Origin: Erythroxylum novogranatense
Taxonomy: Eukaryota; Streptophyta; Magnoliopsida; Malpighiales; Erythroxylaceae
Length of the DNA: 64,000 nt
Direction of reading: 5' to 3'
NCBI GenBank assembly: GCA_029891385.1
Contig: CM057226.1
Coordinates: forward strand, 89,660,977-89,724,976
Shown here: positions 57,831-64,000 of the stretch, in pieces
How positions within the stretch are numbered: position 1 is the first letter of the stretch
Layout of the letters: the number at the start of each line of letters is the position of its first letter
Position numbers and translations under genes: made by a program
The notes under the pieces: generated by a model
Databases searched by the model: none
Told to the model about the DNA's origin: nothing
What the model saw: only the letters and a program-made list of their open reading frames with translations

Positions 57831-60800
57831 AAATTTCGTCCTCGAAATTTAAGACCTGTCCGATCGAATAAATGAGGATACTGACTCCTCATATGCTCCT
57901 CAGTTTCCCATGTAACTTCCTCAGAAGAGTGGTTTTTCCAAAGGACTTTCACCAATGGAATCACCTGGTTTCGTAGCTGCTTGACCCGTGATCCTATAAT
58001 CTGTACCGGCTCCTCAACATAACTCAGATCACTGGCTATCTCATTCTCCTGAGCTGAAATCACATGAGTCGGGTCTGAACGGTACCGTCGGAGCATACTA
58101 ACATGAAGTACATCATGCATCTGGGACATCTCACTCGGTAATGTCAATCTGTAAGCCAACGGTCCTATCCTTTCAAGGATCTCATACGGACCAATATACC
58201 GAGGACTCAACTTGCCCTTACGGCCAAATCTCAGTACTCCTTTCCATGGAGACACTTGGAGAAACACTTTGTCACCTACACTATATTCCATCTCTCGCCG
58301 ATGCTGATTTACATAGCTCTTCTATCTGTCCTGAGCCGCCTTGATGCGACTCCGGATCAACTGTACCTTATCCACTGTGTCCTAAATCAGCTCGGGACCC
58401 TCTATCGATCTCATACCCTCTTCATCCCAATACAGTGGCGATCGACACGGCCTCCCATACAAGGCCTCATACGGTGCCATCCCAATACTACTCGACATCT
58501 TTGGTTATTATATGCGAACTCAATCAAGCAACATCGTCCCATGCTCCTCTGAACTCCAATACACATGCCCGAAGCATGTCCTCAATAGTCTTAATTGTCC
58601 TCTCACTCTGTCCATCCGTCTGAGGATGAAATGCATTACTAAAGTTCAACCTCGTACCCATAGCAGTCTGTAGGCTCTTCCAGAACCTCGAGGTGAACTC
58701 GGGATCCTCGCTCGAGACTATCGACAAAGGAACCCCATGCAACCGCATAATCTTCGCCACATACTTACGGGCCAACTGACGAGAGTATTGCTCTCCTCAT
58801 CGGCAAGAAGTGAGTCGATTTGATCAATCGGTCCACTATGACCCAGATAGCATCATGCTGCCTCGGTGTCCTAGGCAACCCCGTCATAAAATCCAGGTAA
58901 TTCGCTCCCATTTCCACTCCGGGATGGGCAACGAATGCAACTTTTCCACTAGAGCTCGATGCTCGCTTAACTCGCCGACAAATCGACACTGAAACATACA
59001 CTGCCACTTGCCTCTTCATACCAGGCCACCAAAAATGTTGTCTCAGAGTACGATACATCTTGGTCATACCAGGATGCATAGCATAGGCAACTACATGTGC
59101 CTCCTCTAGGATCTCCCGTTTCAAATCATCTATATCAAGCACACACAGTCTCTGTCCCATCCATAACGTCCCATCTCTCAACTCAAACTCCGAATCAGTA
59201 CCGGCCTGGACTCTCTCATTTAGTCTTACTAACACTGGGTCTTGATCCTGAGCTCTCCGGATCCTGTCATGCAACATCGGTCTCAGCCTCAGAGTAGCAA
59301 TCAGAGCTCCATCCTGACTCAAATCCATTCAGACATTAAGAGCTCTCAACTGAATCGCACTCAGTAACCTCAAACTGAACTCGAGTCCGACCGCCATGCG
59401 ATCTCCTACTCAAAGGCATCACCACCACATTGGCCTTCCCCGATGATACTCAATCGCGTACCATAGTCCTTCAAGAACTCTATCCATCTCCTCTCGCTCT
59501 CGATTGAGCTCTCTCGACTCAACAGATACCTCAAACTCTTATAATCGGTGAAGATCCGAACGTCTCCCCATACAGATAATGTCTCCAGATCTTCAGAGCA
59601 AATACAACTGCGGCCAACTCCAAGTCATGCACTGGATAATTCACCTCGTGAGACCTCAACTGTCTCGAGACATACGCTATAACTCTCCCATGCTGCATCA
59701 ATACACATCCCAATCCTCGATAGAGGCATCATCAGAAACCACAAAGTCTCCGGCCCCAGATGGAATGCCTAACACCGGCAGTCGTACAACCGATGTTTCA
59801 CTCCTCAAAGCTCTTTCCGCACTCCTCGCACCATCCGAACGGCACATTCTTCCTCAATAGCTTCGTCAAAGGGGCAGAGATTAACAAAAACCCCTCGATG
59901 AACCTCCGGTAATAACCGGCCAATTCTAGGAAACTCCGCAACTCTGGAACACTCCTCAGAATCTCCCAACTCATCATCGCTTATCTTGTGAGGATCCACC
60001 GATACCTCACCGACACCACGTGCCCCGTAAACACAATCTCATCAAACCGTAATTCACACTTAGTGAATTTGACGAACAATCGCCTCTCTCTCATGACTGC
60101 AGAACAATCCTCAGTGCTCAAGATGCCCTGCTCTACCTCGAATAGACCGAATATCACAATAAATACTATCACGAACCGATCCGTAGGGCTGAAAACTCTA
60201 TTCATCAAAGCCATGAAGGCCGCCGGGTATTAGTCAACCCAAACGGCATCACTAGGAACTCAAATGCCCGCCTACTCCGGAAAGCACTCTTAGGCACATC
60301 GGCCTCTACAATCCTCAACTGATAATAACCTGACCTCAGATCCAATTTAGTGAACACCTAAGCTCCTCTGAATCGATCAAATAAATCGCCGATCCTAGGC
60401 AAGGATACTTATTCTTCATCGTCACCCGATCTAACCGCCTATAATCAATACACGCCTCAGCCGTCCGCCCTTCTTCTTCACAAATAATACCGGAGCTCCC
60501 AAGGCGTAAACACTTAGTCTAATAAACCCTTATCCAAGAGCTCGTGAATCGAGCCTTAAGCTCTCTCGGCCCACCGTGCCATCCTATACGGAGGATCGAT
60601 ATAGGCTGTACCAGAACGAGATCAATCGAGAACTCGCTCTCCCGCTCTGGCGGCAATCCCGATAACTCCTCAGGAAACACATCTGGGAATTCCCTGACTG
60701 CGGGAACATCCTGCAATCTCGGCTCGACTCTAGAATCCACTAGGTGAGCCAGATAGGCCTCACACCCCTCGCATCAATCTCGTGGCACTCAAGAAGGATA

Positions 60801-61200
60801 TCATCCTCACGGCATCGCTCGACTAATCCTCAAACACGCTTGGGCTGACCAGAAGACTCCAATACGACCTCCTTGGTATAACAGTCCATGATAGCCCTAT
60901 GCGCGGTCAACCAGTCCATCCCCAAAATCACGTCAATCTCCCTCAGAGTCAAAACGATCAGATCGGCACTCAAAACTGCTCGATCGATCTGAACCTGACA
61001 CCCCATACAGACCTCTCCCAATACAGTCGTACTACCTAGAGGTGTACTCACTTCTAACCCATACTATAACCTCTGCCCATCCCCATGCAGTCTACATGCT
61101 AAATGCGGTGCAATGAAAGAATGGGTGGATCCAGGATCCAATAATGTATATGCTTCAAAACCAGAAATTAGAAGCATACCCGCAACAACATCCGGGGAAT
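57824..61200 (-). pseudogene. Element J protease, RT, RNase H, integrase, chromodomain
   Basis: Protease DPGSTHSF near 61115-61142 and VILGMDWL near 60920. RT is recognisable ([24 protein letters not shown]) at 59990-60560 but shifts frame repeatedly; I cannot find an intact DD box. RNase [18 protein letters not shown] at 59531-59713. Integrase pieces: AMHPGMTKMYRTLRQHFWWPG, MTGLPRTPRQHDAIW, GQSERTIKT (58524-59328). The last 155 residues are one open frame (57824-58291) with KGKLSPRYIGPYEI and the chromodomain VKVLWKNHSSEEVTWE, ending FRGRNFY. Some breaks fit the CAG/CTG-linked pattern noted under findings and may not be biological. Confidence 0.83.
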
Positions 61201-62300
61201 CCTGGGCCTTCTGTTGAGTCATGGCATAAACCCTAGCCTGTGACTGCTGTCTGCTGCTCGGTCCCTCTAACCTCACTGCAGACCCCTCTGCTTGGCCTCG
61301 GCCTCTCCATCCGGATCCACCTCCACGGCTCTGCTGCACTGTGGTATTGCTTCCTGATCTTCTAGTCATAGTAGACTGGGCTCCCAAAGTCTTTGGGCAG
61401 TTCCTCACTAGGTGGTCCATCGAATCACACCTCAAACAGGCTCCAGACAGCCATCGACACTCTCCACTGTGTCTCTTGCCACAATGCTCACATAAAGGAG
61501 CAGATCGCCTCAAACTCGGCACTTCCGCCACCACTAGCCTCATACAAATATGCCCTTCCGCCTATGACCTATCTGTCTAGCCCTCCGCAGATCTCAAGGG
61601 CCCTACTCGCCATATACCCTCCGCCAAAGACCGCCTCGCTATCATCAATCTCTTATGCTGGTCCCATGATCGGTCTCACCACACGTTGTCTCAAGAATGC
61701 CTATCCTCACCGCCGCAGCCTCACCAATAAAATTACCCATATCGATCTAGCCAATAGGTACGGATCTCCAAATTGAGTCCGCCCTCAAAACGCCAACACT
61801 TGTCACCTCGAAGCCACCGGTGAAGAAGCATAGACCACTAACTCGTTGAATCAGACTCATAATCGCCACGGTCAATCGCCTGTCTCGGCTCTAAAACTCC
61901 CGCAACTTCATTTCCAGATAGATCTTGGGCATGAAATTGTCCTTGAAGGCCCTCGTAAAGTCGTCCCCATCGGTCAGTACAAGGCCCGTGGTACCGCGGG
62001 GACATCTTCCACCATCGATATGCAGGACCTCAAGCAGTAGAAATCGTGATAGTCAAAACGCTCATCCGGTCGCAGCCCATCCGATTGAGGACTCTCGCCC
62101 TCTCTAGCCATCCTTAGCCTCTGCAGGTCGATGCCGCCATAGAAGTCAATCGCCCCGCCACTTTAGCTGATCATATCTCCGCTCCTGCCTCACAGAACTC
62201 GAGGAGGCAACTCCTCCGAACGAGGCGCAAGAGACTCCCTACTAGCTCCTACAGATTCCGTGTCACCGGTAACTCAACTCGATCTCCAAGGACGGATGAC
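61201..62300 (-). pseudogene. Element J gag, poorly preserved
   Basis: The C-terminal zinc region is clear at 61400-61543: CEHCGKRHSGEC then CLRCDSMDHLVRNC, all ligands present. Upstream, the capsid region expected by comparison with F is not readable in one frame, and the start codon cannot be placed. Confidence 0.65.
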
Positions 62301-62381
62301 CTAAAATGCATAAGAAATTCCAATCGGCCACTATTTTTGCAAAGGATTCCACTTAATTTCACTAATCCCAAAGATGTCAAA

Positions 62382-62396
62382 CCATGCTCGATACCA
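62382..62396 (-). other. Element J primer-binding site, one base short
   Basis: The minus strand reads TGGTATCGAGCATGG. The usual site TGGTATCAGAGC is matched except that CAG appears as CG, the same kind of change seen elsewhere in J. Confidence 0.65.
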
Positions 62397-62401
62397 CTTA
62401 A

Positions 62402-64000
62402 TGTAGCGCCCCCACCGTAGGTACACATCGAAACCCAAGGTCGCCCGACACGTATCCCACGATAAAGGTGCACTACCGTAACATTTTCCCAATAATATCC
62501 ATATGGCATCGCAATAATTAAAACCATAATATCGTAAATCGAAACTTTTAAAATCCAAAATAATCTTATCATAGCAGCAATTTCAATACAAATATCCAAA
62601 AGCATAATAGACAAGTCTATCACCCCTAAACAAAACCAAAAGGAAACCGACATGGCGCCTATCCTAAGTCATCCTCAAAGTCCAACCCAATGATCGAATT
62701 GTGTGCCATCGCTTCTCTTGCCAAAGACGTCAGACGGCAGAAAAGACTATCTCCGGAGCTAGGGGTCTACAATATCGATCCTGAAAAATTAGATGCAATT
62801 TTTGGGTGAGTTTGCGAACTCAGTGAGGAACCATCATCGATGGTTCACTCAAATCATGCATTACGCAAATTGCATGCACAACGACGCACAAGAATATTCA
62901 ATTAACAAGATTATATAACAATTCACAAGAGTCTATAACAATTTATGTATCAAATAGCAATTTACAATAGTATATAATAGTTTACAGTAGCATGTAACAA
63001 TTTGCAATCTCTCATGTCATCACACAATTCAGTAAGTTTGCAATTCAATCAGCCATGTGTATACAATGCATATGAGACTCTTTTCCGCTTATTCGATGTT
63101 GTGCCCAAGTGCTCACCAATGTTTAGTGGGGACGCGCAGTGAGATTTCTCCCCCTGCTCGAGGCCGCCAAGACAAAGATTCGAGCTCGAGGCTCTTTTCA
63201 GTGATAATAGCACTTGGGTCACATATCCATTATCTGATCATGCATTTATGCATGCAATGCAGTGTTTAGTAATTCAGTGTATGGCTATAAAAACCCAGTA
63301 TTACATTCCTCAGTATCATACAGTAATCCAATCCAATACAGTAGTCCAATCCCATACAGTAGAAACATGTCATTCGATCATGTACATTTCAGCAATCATG
63401 TAATTTCACAGCGGCAAGTAATTCACATTAAACATTTAAACAGTCAGGAATTTGAGAAACCAACTAAGTTACTCACCTGTAACTTCCGAGCTACTGCCTG
63501 GAAGTCCCAGTAATGTCCGTGGAATGACGATCCAACGGAGCCTCTATAACAGTAAAATACAGCCCCATTACTAGATGCTCAAATAAGCAGTTCAGTAATG
63601 CATATGTCTCAATAAAATGATGTACAATGCATGTTCACGATTTTCGGTGCTAAAACCCAATTTTGAACTCTAGTGCCCCATTCTAACTCTTCGCTCAATT
63701 GATCGACAATAATTGATCCAATCCTAAAATTCAGTTCAATTTCCTCAATTCGTATTCCCTATAGCAATTTCCTAGACATCGGGTCAAAACCTCTATTGAA
63801 AATCCCAATTAAAACTCCAATTGTCTCAATTCAATACTTAGGTCACACTATGAACCATAATTGACGTTATTCCCTATAAATCAATGTCATTTAAATCAAT
63901 TCAAATTCCCATAATTATCCTCAATTGTAGACCTCTTTTCCTAGTTCATAACGAATCTGGAATTACCTCAATCGAAGGTCTACACCCAATAAACCAAAAT
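62402..64000 (-). repeat. Element J 5' LTR, partial
   Basis: Begins (plus strand) TGTAGCGCCCCC at 62402 and aligns to the 3' LTR with numerous one- to four-base differences concentrated in 62400-63200. From about 63200 the two copies are closer. Continues beyond the window. Confidence 0.83.

Larger units (their letters stand above)
55083..64000 (-). mobile_element. Element J: second Gypsy chromovirus, running off the window
   Basis: 3' LTR 55083-57812, polypurine tract, pol with chromodomain, protease, gag, primer-binding site and the first 1.6 kb of the 5' LTR (from 62402). Protein order and motifs are as in F, but the LTR sequence is different, starting TGTAACATCCCG. It carries many more small indels than F. 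Confidence 0.88.

Noticed and set aside
50400..62110. Many plus-strand open frames of 60-170 codons in the F and J region
   Set aside because: They are antisense to the GC-richer pol genes on the minus strand and show no domain of their own.
1..64000. A novel defence or other undescribed gene system
   Set aside because: All substantial coding sequence resolves into known retroelement proteins, one CEP gene or fragments of known plant gene families; nothing supports a new multi-gene system.

Overview
This is nuclear DNA of a land plant, almost certainly a eudicot. The evidence is a C-TERMINALLY ENCODED PEPTIDE (CEP) hormone gene, decayed copies of plant HECT-ligase (UPL1/2-like) and GRAS (NSP1-like) genes, and a dense set of plant-type LTR retrotransposons (Copia of several lineages, and Gypsy chromoviruses with a C-terminal chromodomain). 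I found no prokaryotic gene, CRISPR array, rRNA or tRNA gene. Roughly 85% of the window is retrotransposon sequence, nearly all of it broken.

Left block (1-26150) is one nested complex. The outermost element, D, is a minus-strand Copia (LTR 25919-26150, gag from 25870 down to 25572). It was entered by C, a minus-strand Sirevirus-like Copia (5' LTR split as 10365-10973 and 24972-25571, gag 8827-10300). C was entered twice. Its gag received E1 (1049-8826), a minus-strand element with 3.87-kb LTRs and a 2.9-kb interior without a recognisable gene, and E1's 3' LTR was in turn entered by K (1-1048). C's 5' LTR received A (10974-24966), a plus-strand Copia whose integrase gene was entered by B (14650-23258), a plus-strand Sirevirus-like Copia carrying a long extra reading frame after pol.

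Central host segment (26151-40000). This holds the only intact host gene I can support: a two-domain CEP precursor at 28450-28998 (minus), with a TATA-like box and a poly(A) signal. At 31397-36490 lies a complete but decayed Copia (G) with matching TACAT target duplications. From 36900 to 40000 is a graveyard of fragments: a C-family LTR piece, a UPL1/2-like pseudogene (minus), a Copia protease scrap (minus) and an NSP1/GRAS-like pseudogene (plus).

Right block. H (39983-44827, minus) is a degenerate Tork/Tnt1-like Copia. An AT-rich stretch without genes follows, with a (GT)10 microsatellite. The final nest is I (Copia LTR plus the gag start, plus strand), entered at 47957 by F (minus, Tekay/Del-type Gypsy chromovirus). 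F's 5' LTR was entered at 55082 by J (minus, related chromovirus), which runs off the end of the window.

The mobile elements appear immobile: the pol genes carry stops, frameshifts or lost catalytic residues. Many stops fit C-to-T change at methylated cytosines. In J and F some damage follows an odd CAG/CTG-linked pattern that looks more like a sequencing-consensus artefact than biology. Family names come from remembered protein motifs; no database search was run.
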